Positions 1-8,790 are shown, numbered from the stretch's first letter. The stretch is 64,000 nt of DNA from JBKPNJ01 sp963695705 (GCA_963695705.1 CAVOHB010000004.1:496001-560000); one strand, 5' to 3'. A program made the numbers and translations. The notes: generated from the sequence alone by a model not told the origin.

Positions 1-145
1 CCATCCGCTGCATGATGTCCGCCCGGTTGAGTCCCGCCGCGACGACATCGATGACAACCTCGCCCTGGCCGGGCACCGGATCGGGAAGGTCGAGGACCCT
101 CAGGACTTCGGGGCCGCCGGGCTCCGGGGCTTTCACCGCACGCAT
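1..145 (-). CDS. Quinone oxidoreductase (zinc-type ADH family), N-terminus only
   Basis: Only the first 48 codons are in the window; the gene runs off the left edge. The reverse-strand ATG ends at 145 and the peptide begins MRAVKAPEPGGPEVL, followed by a GEVVIDVVAAGLNRADIMQR stretch. This is the N-terminal GroES-like signature of the medium-chain dehydrogenase family, PIG3-type NAD(P)H:quinone oxidoreductase branch, where the asparagine and arginine after GL are conserved. Such enzymes are soluble and reduce quinones or enones with NADPH. The gene diverges from the ADP-ribosylglycohydrolase gene with under 50 bp between them, so the promoters must overlap. The substrate cannot be judged from the fragment. 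Confidence 0.85.
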   Translation of the reverse strand, partial: MRAVKAPEPGGPEVLRVLDLPDPVPGQGEVVIDVVAAGLNRADIMQRM

Positions 146-190
146 GCCCACAGGCTATGCGGGTTGGGCAGAGGTGACAGGCTTGGCCGC

Positions 191-1198
191 GTGGTGGAGC
201 TGCGGCGGCGGGCGCTCGGTGCGTTCTATGGTCTCGCCGTCGGCGATGCGCTGGGGATGCCGACGCAGTTCCTGTCACGCCGCGCCGTCCGGGAGCTCTA
301 CGGGGACACGATCACCGGCTTCGAGCCCGGCCCGGCCGTCAACGAGATCAGTGCCGGGATGCCGGCCGGGCGGGTCACCGACGACACCGAGCAGGCCGTG
401 ATCCTCGCGCAGACACTCCTCGACGGTGACGGCACCGTGGACCAGCGGCTGCTGGCCGACCGGCTCCTGTCCTGGGAGCGGCAGATGATCAGGCTCGGCT
501 CCGCGGACCTGCTGGGACCTTCCACCCGCCGGGCGCTACAGGCGCTGACCGCCGGAGGAGCGCTCGACGAGGTGGGTCGCTGGGGCGACACCAACGGCGC
601 GGCCATGCGCATCACACCGGTTGGCATCGCGGCCGGTGCGGATCCGCTCGCGAAGCTGTGCCTCCTGGCGGCGGAGGCGAGCCGGCTCACTCACGGAACC
701 GGCGTCGCCCTCGCGGGTGCCTGCGCGGTGGCCGCGGCCGTCAGTGCCGGGCTCGACGGAGCGGACCGGGCCGCTGTGGTCGAGATCGGGGTCGACGCGG
801 CTGATGAAGGTGCCCGGCTCGGGCGATACATGGCCGGTGCCGACGTCGCCACCAGGATCGGATGGGCGGTCGGCCTGGTGGAGCACGCCGGCACCGCCGA
901 CACGCTGGACCTCCTCGACCGGCTGATCGGTACCGGAGTCGCCACCCAGGAGTCCGTCCCGGCGGCATTCGCGGTGGTCGCCCGGTTCGGCGACGACCCG
1001 TGGGCTGCCTGCCTGCAGGCGGCCAGCCTGGGGGGCGACTCCGACACGATCGCGGCCATGGTCGGCGCGATGACCGGAGCACTGCACGGCGTCGACGCCT
1101 TCCCCGCCGGGGCGATCGCGGTGATCGACGGCGTCAACAGGCTCGACCTGACGTCCCTGGTCGACGGGCTGCTGCGCCTGCGGACGGCGAGCGGGTGA
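191..1198 (+). CDS. ADP-ribosylglycohydrolase family protein
   Basis: 335 residues from GTG 191; an in-frame TTG at 164 is possible but has no ribosome site. The protein opens with RRALGAFYGLAVGDALGMPTQ, the family start, followed by the metal-binding VTDDTEQAV block. Near the C-terminus is LGGDSDTIAAMVGA, which supplies the second set of Mg2+ ligands. Family members remove ADP-ribose from proteins or hydrolyse related N-glycosides in the cytoplasm. The stop overlaps the start of the next gene in GTGA, so the two are translationally coupled. The neighbouring sugar kinase suggests that a released ribosyl or nucleoside-type product is then phosphorylated; that pairing is my inference. Confidence 0.88.
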   Translation: MVELRRRALGAFYGLAVGDALGMPTQFLSRRAVRELYGDTITGFEPGPAVNEISAGMPAGRVTDDTEQAVILAQTLLDGDGTVDQRLLADRLLSWERQMIRLGSADLLGPSTRRALQALTAGGALDEVGRWGDTNGAAMRITPVGIAAGADPLAKLCLLAAEASRLTHGTGVALAGACAVAAAVSAGLDGADRAAVVEIGVDAADEGARLGRYMAGADVATRIGWAVGLVEHAGTADTLDLLDRLIGTGVATQESVPAAFAVVARFGDDPWAACLQAASLGGDSDTIAAMVGAMTGALHGVDAFPAGAIAVIDGVNRLDLTSLVDGLLRLRTASG

Positions 1199-2103
1199 CC
1201 CGACGGCTGGTCCTGGTCGGCAGCGTCATCGTCGACCTCGTCATGTATGTGGATCGCCTGCCGAGCAAGGGTTCCGACGTGATCGCCGAACGCTCGCTGA
1301 TCGCGGTGGGCGGTGGGCGGAACGTCCTCGTCGCCGCGCTGCGGCAGGGGCTCCCGGCCGTCTACGCCGGGCGGCACGGCGCCGGGCCGTTCGGCGAGCG
1401 GGTCCGATCGACGCTGGCCGACGACGGGATCGAGCTGCTCCTCGGGCCGGCCGACGGTGATGCCGACAGCGGCTATTGCATGGCGCTGGTGGAGCCCGAC
1501 GGGGAACGCACGTTCGCGACGACCATCGGCGTCGAGGGAGGTCTCACCGCATCGGATCTGGGCCGGATCGAGGTCGGCGACGAGGACTTCGTATACGTCT
1601 CCGGCTACGACCTGCTCTATCCGCACGGCCCGGTCATCGGCGACTGGGTGCAGCGACGCGTGGCCGGCACGCTCGTCGTCGACCCGTCCCCGCTGGCGGA
1701 CGAGATCGACTCCGACCTGCTGGACGCCGTACTGGATCGCGCCACCTGGGTCAGCCTCAACGAGCGCGAGGCGCAACTGCTCGGCAGCCGCGCCGATCGG
1801 GCCGCGTCCCTGTTGCTGCGACAGGGCGCGAACGGTTGCCTGGTGCGGCACGCGGGGACGTCTCGGCACGTCCCCGGCCTGTCCGTCCGGCTGGTCGACA
1901 GCAACGGGGCGGGCGACGCGCACGTGGGAGCATTCGTGGCGGCACTCGCCCGCGGCGACGACCCCGCCGACGCCGCCCGATGGGCGAACGCGGCGGCGGC
2001 GATCTCGGTCACCCGCGAGGGACCGGCGACCGGACCGACCCTGGCGGAGACGCGGCAGTGGCTCAGTCCTCCTCCGGAGCGCGCTCCTTCGCCAGCACGG
2101 TAG
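1195..2103 (+). CDS. PfkB-family carbohydrate/nucleoside kinase
   Basis: 302 residues from GTG 1195, which shares bases with the stop of the upstream glycohydrolase. The ribokinase-like fold is shown by VGSVIVDLVMYVDRLP at the N-terminus, VGGGRNVLVAA (the family's glycine pair and asparagine) and the C-terminal DSNGAGDAHVGAF signature, where the aspartate of GAGD is the catalytic base. The sugar acceptor is not deducible. Operon with the ADP-ribosylglycohydrolase suggests a ribosyl-type substrate. The 3' end overlaps the convergent DUF6457 gene by about 40 bases. Confidence 0.9.
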   Translation: MTRRLVLVGSVIVDLVMYVDRLPSKGSDVIAERSLIAVGGGRNVLVAALRQGLPAVYAGRHGAGPFGERVRSTLADDGIELLLGPADGDADSGYCMALVEPDGERTFATTIGVEGGLTASDLGRIEVGDEDFVYVSGYDLLYPHGPVIGDWVQRRVAGTLVVDPSPLADEIDSDLLDAVLDRATWVSLNEREAQLLGSRADRAASLLLRQGANGCLVRHAGTSRHVPGLSVRLVDSNGAGDAHVGAFVAALARGDDPADAARWANAAAAISVTREGPATGPTLAETRQWLSPPPERAPSPAR

Positions 2104-2308
2104 CCACGTCGACGCAGTCGTTGACGTCCTCGATGGATCCGCCTCTGCAGCCGGCTGCATACCCCACCAGGAACGCGGTCAACGGGGCGGCAGGTCGGGC
2201 CACCGCGTGCGCCGAATCGCGGGCCAGGTCGAGTACCTGGGAGATGTCGACATCGAGCTCGAGACCGAGCTCGTCGCAGAGCAGGTCGCTCCAGTCCTGC
2301 AGCGTCAT
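2063..2308 (-). CDS. DUF6457-like small protein
   Basis: 81 residues. ATG at 2308 is chosen because a GAGGAGGGG ribosome site lies just upstream and because it overlaps the stop of the MobA-like gene as ATGA. The peptide starts MTLQDWSDLLCDELGL and continues with a helical segment VLDLARDSAHAVARPAAPLTAFLVGYAAG. It resembles the small DUF6457 proteins that follow molybdenum cofactor guanylyltransferase genes in actinobacteria. No catalytic motif is visible. The coupling suggests a role in molybdenum cofactor handling, which is inference. Confidence 0.7.
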   Translation of the reverse strand: MTLQDWSDLLCDELGLELDVDISQVLDLARDSAHAVARPAAPLTAFLVGYAAGCRGGSIEDVNDCVDVATVLAKERAPEED

Positions 2309-2901
2309 GTCCCCTCCTCGCTGAGAAGCAGCGTCGATCGAGACACCTCGACCCACGTGTCACAGTCCAACGCCTCATTGCCCACCGCCGCAACCTCAAC
2401 GACGTCGAGGCCGGCCACGAGTGCGCGCATCGAGCGACCGGCCGGCTCGCCCAGGCCGACCAGAGCGGCCGCGAGGGCGGTACGGTCGTACGCAGCGGCG
2501 AGCGGCTGTCGGCGTCCCGCGGGGTCCACGAGCATCGCCGTGTCCGCCCCGGTCCCCGATGCGCCGCGCTCGAGCGCAGCCAGCAGCCGCCGCACGGTGG
2601 CGGTGGTGATCAGCGGCAGGTCACAGGCCAGGACGACCACTCGGGTGGCGTGGCTGAGCGCCAGCCCGGTGCCCAGCCCGGCGACCGGCCCTCCGCCGGC
2701 GGGGCTCTCACGGGTCCACCGCACCGGACGCTCGACGGGCCGCTCCGCGCCGACCACGACGATCTGAACGGCCCCCGCCACCACGTCAAGCACCCGGTCG
2801 AGCAGCGTGCGGCCGGCTATCGGCAGCGCCGCCTTGTCCACGCCGCCGAGACGTCTTGCGGTGCCGCCGGCCAGGACGATCGCGTCGTACTCCCGGGCCA
2901 T
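2305..2901 (-). CDS. mobA: Molybdenum cofactor guanylyltransferase-like NTP transferase
   Basis: 198 residues from ATG 2901. The N-terminus reads YDAIVLAGGTARRLGGVDKAAL, the nucleotide-binding loop of MobA and MobA-like transferases (LAGGxxxRxGxxK), and VVVLACDLPL is the metal-binding aspartate motif. MobA transfers GMP from GTP to molybdopterin in the cytoplasm. The start codon CATG is shared head to head with a possible ATG of the divergent nitrilase gene, so transcription control of the two must be interlaced. Other NTP transferases share the fold, but the DUF6457 partner favours the molybdenum role. Confidence 0.8.
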   Translation of the reverse strand: MAREYDAIVLAGGTARRLGGVDKAALPIAGRTLLDRVLDVVAGAVQIVVVGAERPVERPVRWTRESPAGGGPVAGLGTGLALSHATRVVVLACDLPLITTATVRRLLAALERGASGTGADTAMLVDPAGRRQPLAAAYDRTALAAALVGLGEPAGRSMRALVAGLDVVEVAAVGNEALDCDTWVEVSRSTLLLSEEGT

Positions 2902-2938
2902 GCAATCGAGTGTTGCAGCGGTTGGCAGACTGTCGGTC

Positions 2939-3718
2939 GTGCGGGTAGTCCTGGTGCAAGCCGCCTCCGACGTCGACAAGGCGGCCAACCTGATGGCCGT
3001 GACGCAGTTCCTCCACCGGGCGGAACGTCATCGGCCGGACCTGGTGGTATTTCCGGAGGCGTTCATGCAGGACTTCGGGAAGCCGGACACCGGACTCGGC
3101 GCGGCGGCCGAGCCGCTCGACGGACCGTTCGTGTCTCTGCTGGCGGAGCGGGCCAGGGCGCTGGAGGCCGTGGTGATCGCCGGGATGTTCGAGCGCAGCG
3201 CCGACAGCGAGCGACCGTACAACACGGTGGTCGCGCTGGGAGCGCACGGCGACCTGCTGGCGAGCTACCGCAAGGCCCACCTCTACGACTCGTTCGGCTA
3301 CCGCGAGTCCGACCGGTTGCTGGCCGGGGAGCCGCGTCCGGTCGTGATCGAGGTCTGCGACTTCACGGTCGGCTTGATGACCTGCTACGACCTGCGCTTT
3401 CCGGAGTTCGGGCGGCTGCTGGTGGATGCCGGGGCGACCGCGATGGCCGTTCCCGCGGCCTGGGTTCGCGGACCGCTCAAGGAGAGTCACTGGGAGACGC
3501 TGGCGAGCGCCCGGGCGATCGAGAACACGTGCTTCGTGTTCGGCGCCGCCCAGTGCGGTTCGCATTACGCCGGTCGCAGCATGGTCGTCGACCCGATGGG
3601 CGTGGCGCTGGCGTCGCTCGGTGAAGGCCCGGGCCTGGCGGTCGCGGACGTGGATGCCGCGCGGGTCGACGAGGTGAGGCGTTTGAACCCCTCGTTGCTC
3701 AATCGCCGGCTGCACTGA
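2939..3718 (+). CDS. Carbon-nitrogen hydrolase (nitrilase superfamily, Nit2/omega-amidase-like)
   Basis: 259 residues from GTG 2939 (VRVVLVQAAS, the usual family start); an in-frame ATG at 2900 is an alternative. The Glu-Lys-Cys catalytic triad is complete: E40 in VVFPEAF, K112 in YRKAHLYD and C149 in MTCYDLRFPE. Members cleave amides or deaminated glutamine/glutathione by-products in the cytoplasm. It stands alone, divergent from mobA. The exact substrate is not visible. Confidence 0.88.
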   Translation: MRVVLVQAASDVDKAANLMAVTQFLHRAERHRPDLVVFPEAFMQDFGKPDTGLGAAAEPLDGPFVSLLAERARALEAVVIAGMFERSADSERPYNTVVALGAHGDLLASYRKAHLYDSFGYRESDRLLAGEPRPVVIEVCDFTVGLMTCYDLRFPEFGRLLVDAGATAMAVPAAWVRGPLKESHWETLASARAIENTCFVFGAAQCGSHYAGRSMVVDPMGVALASLGEGPGLAVADVDAARVDEVRRLNPSLLNRRLH

Positions 3719-3809
3719 ACCGGTCACCTGCCAGTGTGCTGGATCGGAGGGGTCGATGTGCAAGGCTTCGACCACGCCGTAGGTCCCCTGCACGAGTCTG
3801 GAGGATGCC

Positions 3810-4025
3810 GTGGCCCAGGAGATCGTCTCCGACCTCGTGGCGAACGTCTGGAGGATCGTCGTCGCGCAGGGCGACGCGGTGGCCGCTGGCGACACCATCG
3901 CCATCCTCGAGTCGATGAAGATGGAGATCCCGGTGCTTGCCGAGGAGGGCGGCACAGTCCTCGAGCTCAAGGTGAGTGAGGGGGATGTCGTCCAGGAGGG
4001 TGATGTCCTGGCCATCGTGGGCTGA
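3810..4025 (+). CDS. Biotin/lipoyl attachment carrier protein
   Basis: 71 residues from GTG 3810, preceded by GGAGG at 3799. The whole protein is one biotinyl domain: AILESMKMEIPV carries the biotinylated lysine between two methionines, and VSEGDVVQEGDVLAIVG is the closing strand pair. Stand-alone carriers of this size occur in actinobacterial acyl-CoA carboxylase systems, where the biotin carboxylase charges them and a carboxyltransferase unloads them. No carboxylase subunit is adjacent, so the partner must be elsewhere. Confidence 0.92.
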   Translation: MAQEIVSDLVANVWRIVVAQGDAVAAGDTIAILESMKMEIPVLAEEGGTVLELKVSEGDVVQEGDVLAIVG

Positions 4026-4068
4026 GCCTCATGGAACAATCCCACGAGCGTTCGAGTGCGAACGCCTC

Positions 4069-4157
4069 GGAGGGGTGCCGGAGTGGCCGATCGGAACCGC
4101 CTTGAAAGCGGTCGCTGGCAGTGATGTCAGCCGCGGGTTCGAATCCCGCCTCCTCCG
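4069..4157 (+). tRNA. tRNA-Ser(TGA)
   Basis: The acceptor stem GGAGGGG pairs with CTCCTCC with one G-U; the anticodon loop CTTGAAA gives TGA; a long variable arm follows, as expected for serine; the T arm is GCGGG-TTCGAAT-CCCGC. The discriminator is G4157 and CCA is not encoded. Confidence 0.95.
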
Positions 4158-4213
4158 CCGGGCCGGATCACGTACGACAGGAGTGTGGTGGCTGTGGTGG
4201 CTGGGGCCGCGGC

Positions 4214-4582
4214 TCAGTCGCCGCCACCGAGCTCGAGAGCAACCGTGTCGTAAACGATGTCGGCGGCGCGCTGCCGGTGATGGCTGATGTCGCCGAGCAG
4301 CCGCGAGATCCGGTCCTGGATCAGCTCGTCGTCATGGCCGGCGTCGAGCGACTCCTCCAGACCTGCGATGTCGTCGACCAGCCGTTGGCGCTCACGCAGC
4401 AACGACTCGGTGCGGGGTGCGAGCCACGGGTCGTGCGGCGCATCCTCGTAGCTGACCAGCGCGGTTCGTAGCGCCGCGAGCCGGTTGAGGACGAGCCAGC
4501 GCCACATCGTGTTGCGATGTGCCGTCTTGAGCGCGCGCTCGACGGCGAGCATGGCTGAGGACAGGTCGCTGTGGTACCGCAC
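4214..4582 (-). CDS. Conserved hypothetical helical protein
   Basis: 122 residues from GTG 4582, with a very good AAGGAGG site 7 bases upstream, which supports the start. The sequence is mostly charged helix (VERALKTAHRNTMWRWLVLNRLAALRTALVSYED, in two pieces; then ESLLRERQRLVDDIAGLEESLDAG), without signal peptide or membrane segment. I do not recognise a named family. It lies between two tRNA-Ser genes and has no operon partner. Confidence 0.7.
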   Translation of the reverse strand: MRYHSDLSSAMLAVERALKTAHRNTMWRWLVLNRLAALRTALVSYEDAPHDPWLAPRTESLLRERQRLVDDIAGLEESLDAGHDDELIQDRISRLLGDISHHRQRAADIVYDTVALELGGGD

Positions 4583-4680
4583 GGGCCCACCTCCTTCGGT
4601 GGTGGATCTGATGGTGAGCCATGGCGTACCCGTCGCGCAAGAGATACGTCAGGATTGGCTTTCGGCTGTAGAGACGCGCC

Positions 4681-4703
4681 CGGCCGGAAACCGGTTCCGG
4701 CCG
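4681..4703. repeat. Perfect inverted repeat between hypothetical gene and membrane protein gene
   Basis: Arms CGGCCGGAA and TTCCGGCCG flank a 5-base loop. No T-run follows, so it is not a typical intrinsic terminator; it could be an operator or a transcript hairpin upstream of the 4852 gene. The rest of the 4583-4851 spacer shows nothing recognisable. Confidence 0.35.
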
Positions 4704-4851
4704 TCCACGGTCCCGCCGTGTCCCTGCCGGATCGTCCGGTCACGGGTCGGTCCGGCCGCCGTATTTACGGTAGGAAGGCGTACCGGCGGGATCTTCGAGC
4801 AGTGTCGGCTGGTTGGCCTGTGCCGACAGCGACGGCGACGCGCGGCGGTTC

Positions 4852-5358
4852 ATGGACGGTGCGGCGCGGCGCCTGCTGTGGGATCGTGCGTTTGTGCCCG
4901 ACGTGCAGGGAGTCTCGGTCTACCGGCTCACCCGGGCGATCCCTGCCCAGGTCCTGGGTCTGTCGGCGCTCGGGTGCGGGCTGGCGATCGCCGTGCGGCT
5001 GGCTGCGGCCGCGTTCGATGCGCCGGAGGCGCTGCTGACAGTGCTCCAGGTGGTTGGGGTCGCGGCGGCTCTGGCCGGCCTGGTGTCGGCGTACTTCATG
5101 TTCCGTCCGCCCGTGGTGTTGCGGTTGACCGCCGAGGGCTTTCTGGTGCGCTGGGTGCGCGGGGCTGGTGTGCCCGCCGGCCAGTGGGCCGCCATCGAGG
5201 ATGTGACCGCCGACCAGCGGGGTCTCGTGGCCCTCCGTCACCGCGACGGTCGTGTCACGTACATCCCGTTGACGGCGGTCGGCGCGCCACCGGCGATGAT
5301 CCAGTCCGACATCGCCAGCCGGCTGGATTCCAGCCGCGGATACCGGCGGATCGGCTGA
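4852..5358 (+). CDS. Small membrane protein with two helices and a PH-like C-terminal domain
   Basis: 168 residues from ATG 4852; a TTG at 4813 would add 13 residues. Two hydrophobic helices (VLGLSALGCGLAIAVRL and LQVVGVAAALAGLVSAYFMF) form an N-terminal hairpin. They are followed by about 80 residues of strand-rich sequence (VVLRLTAEGFLVRW, AAIEDVTADQRGLVALRH, RVTYIPLTAVG) resembling bacterial PH-like domains. Function unknown; such proteins sit in the cytoplasmic membrane. No neighbour explains it. Confidence 0.65.
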   Translation: MDGAARRLLWDRAFVPDVQGVSVYRLTRAIPAQVLGLSALGCGLAIAVRLAAAAFDAPEALLTVLQVVGVAAALAGLVSAYFMFRPPVVLRLTAEGFLVRWVRGAGVPAGQWAAIEDVTADQRGLVALRHRDGRVTYIPLTAVGAPPAMIQSDIASRLDSSRGYRRIG

Positions 5359-5438
5359 GCTATCGCTTTTGCCCAGCCGGACTCGTGGCCGGTAGCCTTG
5401 GCGCGCCGTCTCCGCCCTCGCCGGCGGGGTGACGGCCC

Positions 5439-5528
5439 GGAGGTGTCGCCTAGCCCGGTTTATGGCGCCCGCCTGCTAAGCGGGTTGAGGGTAACGCCCT
5501 CTCGCGGGTTCAAATCCCGCCACCTCCG
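5439..5528 (+). tRNA. tRNA-Ser(GCT)
   Basis: Acceptor GGAGGTG pairs with CACCTCC; anticodon stem CCCGC/GCGGG with loop CTGCTAA gives GCT; there is a long variable arm; the T loop is TTCAAAT. Discriminator G5528, no encoded CCA. It lies about 1.3 kb from tRNA-Ser(TGA). Confidence 0.95.
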
Positions 5529-5537
5529 CTCAACCGG

Positions 5538-7370
5538 CTAGCCCAGCCGGGCCCGCAAGCCGTCGAGCTCAGTCCACAGGACGGCTGGTAGCTTGTCGCC
5601 GAACTTCTCGAACCAGTCGTTGATCGCGGGCAGTTCCTCCCGCCACTCCTCCGCGTCGACGGTCAGAGCGGCCCGCAGTTCCTCGTCGGTCATGTCGAGT
5701 CCGTCGATGTCGATCGACTCCGGAGTCGGTACGTAGCCGATGGCGGTCTCATTGGCGTCTGCTTTGCCCTCGATCCGTTCGATCACCCACTTCAGCACCC
5801 GGCTGTTCTCGCCGAAGCCCGGCCACAGGAAGGAGCCGTCGTCGCCCTTCCGGAACCAGTTGACATAGAAGACCCGGGGCATCATCGCCGCGTCGTGCTC
5901 CTTGCCGACGGTGATCCAGTGGTTGAAGTAGTCGCCGGCGTGGTAGCCGAGGAAGGGCAGCATCGCCATCGGGTCGCGGCGCACCACTCCCACCTCGCCG
6001 GTGGCGGCGGCGGTCGTCTCAGAGGAGAGGGTGGCGCCCATGAACGTGCCGTGGGTCCAGTCGCGGGCCTCGGTGACCAGCGGGACCGTGTTGCGTCGCC
6101 GGCCGCCGAACAGGATCGCGTCGATCGGCACGCCCTTCGGGTCCTCGTACTCGGGCGCCAGGATGGGGCACTGGATGATCGGCGTGCAGAACCGGCTGTT
6201 GGGGTGCGCACTCACCTCGTCGGAGTCGGGCGTCCAGTCCCTGCCCTTCCAGTCGGTCAGGTGCTCCGGTGGCTCGGGGGTCATGCCCTCCCACCAGATG
6301 TCGCCGTCGTCGGTGAGCGCGACGTTGGTGAAGACCGAGTTGCCCCGGGCGATCGTGCGCATCGCGTTGGGGTTGGTTTTCCAGCCGGTGCCGGGGGCGA
6401 CTCCGAAGAGCCCGAACTCGGGGTTGACGGCATAAAGCCGGCCGTCGTCACCGAACCGCATCCAGGCGATGTCGTCACCCAGCGTCTCGACCTTCCAGCC
6501 CGCGATGGTGGGCTCGAGCATGGCGAGGTTCGTCTTGCCGCACGCGCTGGGGAACGCGGCGGCGACGTAGTAGGTCTTCTTCTCCGGAGAGGTCAGCTTG
6601 AGGATCAGCATGTGCTCGGCGAGCCAGCCGGCGTCACGGGCGATCACCGATGCGATCCGCAGCGAGTAGCACTTCTTGCCGAGCAGCGCGTTGCCGCCGT
6701 ACCCCGATCCGTAGCTCCAGATCATGCGCTCCTCGGGGAACTGAACGATGTACTTGGTGTCGTTGCAGGGCCAGGCCACGTCCTTTTGACCCTCGTCGAG
6801 CGGGGCGCCGACCGAGTGCAGGCACGGCACGAACTCCGCATCCAGCTCTTCGATGCGGCGCAGCACGCTGGTGCCCATCCGGGCCATCACCGTCATCGAC
6901 ACGACGACGTATGCCGAGTCGGTGATCTCGACACCGAACATCGGCTGCTCTGCGTCCAGATGTCCCATCACGAACGGGATCACGTACATCGTGCGGCCCC
7001 GCATGCACCCGCGGAACAACTCGGTCATCACCTGCTTCATCTCGTCCGGGGCCATCCAGTTGTTCGTCGGACCCGCATCGGCTTCGTCGATGCTGCAGAT
7101 GTAGGTGCGATCCTCGACCCGGGCAACGTCAGTCGGGTCGGACGCACCCCAGAACGAGTTGGGCTTCTTCTCCGGGTCCAGGCGCACGAGTGTGCCCACG
7201 TCGACGAGCTCGTCGGTCAACTGCTGCCACTCCAGGCTCGAGCCGTCGCACCAGTGGATGCGATCCGGCCGGGTGAGCTCTGCGATCTCCGCGACCCAGG
7301 CGCGCAACCCCGCGTGCGAGGTGGCCAGTTCGTCGGAGGTGTCGCGTTTCGGGGAAGTGTCAGCGCTCAT
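5538..7370 (-). CDS. pckG: Phosphoenolpyruvate carboxykinase (GTP)
   Basis: 610 residues from ATG 7370, with AGAAGGA about 10 bases upstream; the length is normal for the GTP-dependent class. The hallmark kinase loop FPSACGKTN is at residues 273-281, followed by the ETLGDDIAWM metal-binding block and the NPEFGLFGVAPGTG segment. The enzyme converts oxaloacetate and GTP to PEP, CO2 and GDP in gluconeogenesis, in the cytoplasm. It is single-gene and divergent from the secreted propeller gene, with about 280 bp between start codons. Confidence 0.98.
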   Translation of the reverse strand: MSADTSPKRDTSDELATSHAGLRAWVAEIAELTRPDRIHWCDGSSLEWQQLTDELVDVGTLVRLDPEKKPNSFWGASDPTDVARVEDRTYICSIDEADAGPTNNWMAPDEMKQVMTELFRGCMRGRTMYVIPFVMGHLDAEQPMFGVEITDSAYVVVSMTVMARMGTSVLRRIEELDAEFVPCLHSVGAPLDEGQKDVAWPCNDTKYIVQFPEERMIWSYGSGYGGNALLGKKCYSLRIASVIARDAGWLAEHMLILKLTSPEKKTYYVAAAFPSACGKTNLAMLEPTIAGWKVETLGDDIAWMRFGDDGRLYAVNPEFGLFGVAPGTGWKTNPNAMRTIARGNSVFTNVALTDDGDIWWEGMTPEPPEHLTDWKGRDWTPDSDEVSAHPNSRFCTPIIQCPILAPEYEDPKGVPIDAILFGGRRRNTVPLVTEARDWTHGTFMGATLSSETTAAATGEVGVVRRDPMAMLPFLGYHAGDYFNHWITVGKEHDAAMMPRVFYVNWFRKGDDGSFLWPGFGENSRVLKWVIERIEGKADANETAIGYVPTPESIDIDGLDMTDEELRAALTVDAEEWREELPAINDWFEKFGDKLPAVLWTELDGLRARLG

Positions 7371-7652
7371 GCGTACCATTTCCTTCTCGTGCCGCGGTGC
7401 CGGCGGGTGCGGCACCGGCGCGACGGGTGGCTCCGGCGCGGCGATATGGCGTTCGGTTCGTCCGCATCTGGGCCGCGGACATGATCTAGTCAAGGTACCG
7501 CTCATGTCTCACCAGGTGAAACCCTTCGGAGGATCCACCGGGGCGGTCTGCGGACCGCACGACAGCGTTTGACGGTGCCTCCAACTGGGCGCAGGATTGA
7601 ACGAACCGGGGGAAGCGCTGTTCGACACGTCGCCGACCACCCGGGAGTTTCG

Positions 7653-8684
7653 ATGAGACGAGTCCGCTGGGCTGTTGGAGCAGTTGCCCTCCTCACGGCG
7701 ATGACGCCGCTTCAGGCGTCTGCCGGTACGGATGATGCCCTGCGGGGTCAGCCTGACCGGATCGAGCTGCCCAACGGCTGGCAGCCCGAGGGCATCACCA
7801 CCGATGGCAGGAACCTCTACGTCGGTTCGCTGGTCGACGGCGCGATCTGGCGCGCGAGCACCAAGACCGGAGCGGGCAGGATCCTGGCCCCCGGCGCGAC
7901 CGGGCGCGTGGCGGCCGGTGTGGAGTACGACTTCCGCCGCGACCTGCTGTGGGTGGCCGGTGCAGACACGGCGAAGATCCGGGTGTACGACGCGGACTCC
8001 GGCCGGCTGCTCAGGACTTACGCCTTCGCCTCGGCGACACCCCGGTTCCTCAACGACCTCGTGGTGACCCGGCATGGCGTCTACGCGACCGACTCCTTCA
8101 ATCAGGAGCTCGCGGTCATCCCCTTCGGGGGCAAGCACGACCTGAGTGCCGCGCGGGACGGCGACGGCCACCACGCCGGTTTGCCGAAGGCGTCCGCAGC
8201 GTTCACCCTGCCCCTGACCGGGGATCTGCACTACGTGCCGGGGTTCAACCTGAACGGGATCGTGAAGTCGCATGGCCGGCTGCTGGCCGTCCAGAGCAAC
8301 ACGGGCCTGCTGTTCCGCATCAACCCCGCGACGGGCGTGACGCGGACCGTCGACCTTGGGGGTGCGTTGCTGGCGAACGGTGACGGACTCGAGGTCCACG
8401 GCAACATCCTGTACGTCGTGCGTAACGACGGGCTCGTCGCGGTGGTCAAGCTCGACCACGACGTGGACAGGGGTGAGCAGGTCGCCGAGCTCACCGCGGG
8501 CGATCTCGACGTCCCGACCACCGCCGCCTTGGCGCAGGGCTCCTTGTGGGTCGTGAACGCCCGGTTCCTGCCCTCCCCTACTCCTGACACGCCGTACTGG
8601 ATAACGCGCCTCGACCGCTTCTCCGGGGCGGCGTCGAGCCTCCAGGGCGCAGGCACGCGAGCCGGCCTGGGCGCAACGCGTTAG
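7653..8684 (+). CDS. Secreted SMP-30/gluconolactonase-like beta-propeller protein
   Basis: 343 residues from ATG 7653. There is a signal peptide (MRRVRWAVGAVALLTAMTPL, then cleavage after QASA). The rest is repeated four-stranded blades, with family-like stretches QPEGITTDGRNLYVGSLVDG, TPRFLNDLVVTRHGVYATDS and GNILYVVRNDGLVAVV. The RFLNDLVV motif matches the metal-binding asparagine-aspartate position of SMP-30 hydrolases. It is likely extracytoplasmic. The substrate is unknown, and a lactonase role is only suggested by the fold. Confidence 0.75.
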   Translation: MRRVRWAVGAVALLTAMTPLQASAGTDDALRGQPDRIELPNGWQPEGITTDGRNLYVGSLVDGAIWRASTKTGAGRILAPGATGRVAAGVEYDFRRDLLWVAGADTAKIRVYDADSGRLLRTYAFASATPRFLNDLVVTRHGVYATDSFNQELAVIPFGGKHDLSAARDGDGHHAGLPKASAAFTLPLTGDLHYVPGFNLNGIVKSHGRLLAVQSNTGLLFRINPATGVTRTVDLGGALLANGDGLEVHGNILYVVRNDGLVAVVKLDHDVDRGEQVAELTAGDLDVPTTAALAQGSLWVVNARFLPSPTPDTPYWITRLDRFSGAASSLQGAGTRAGLGATR

Positions 8685-8790
8685 CCGTCGTCGCGCAGCG
8701 GGGCACTGGCAGGCTCCCGTGGTCTGCCGCCGCGACGTCGCTGCTCGCCTACGACGGGAGCGGATCAGTGGCTAGACTCTGCGGTGCCCT

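Noticed and set aside
5895..7484. 529-codon forward frame
   Set aside because: Antisense shadow of PEP carboxykinase, favoured by high third-position GC.
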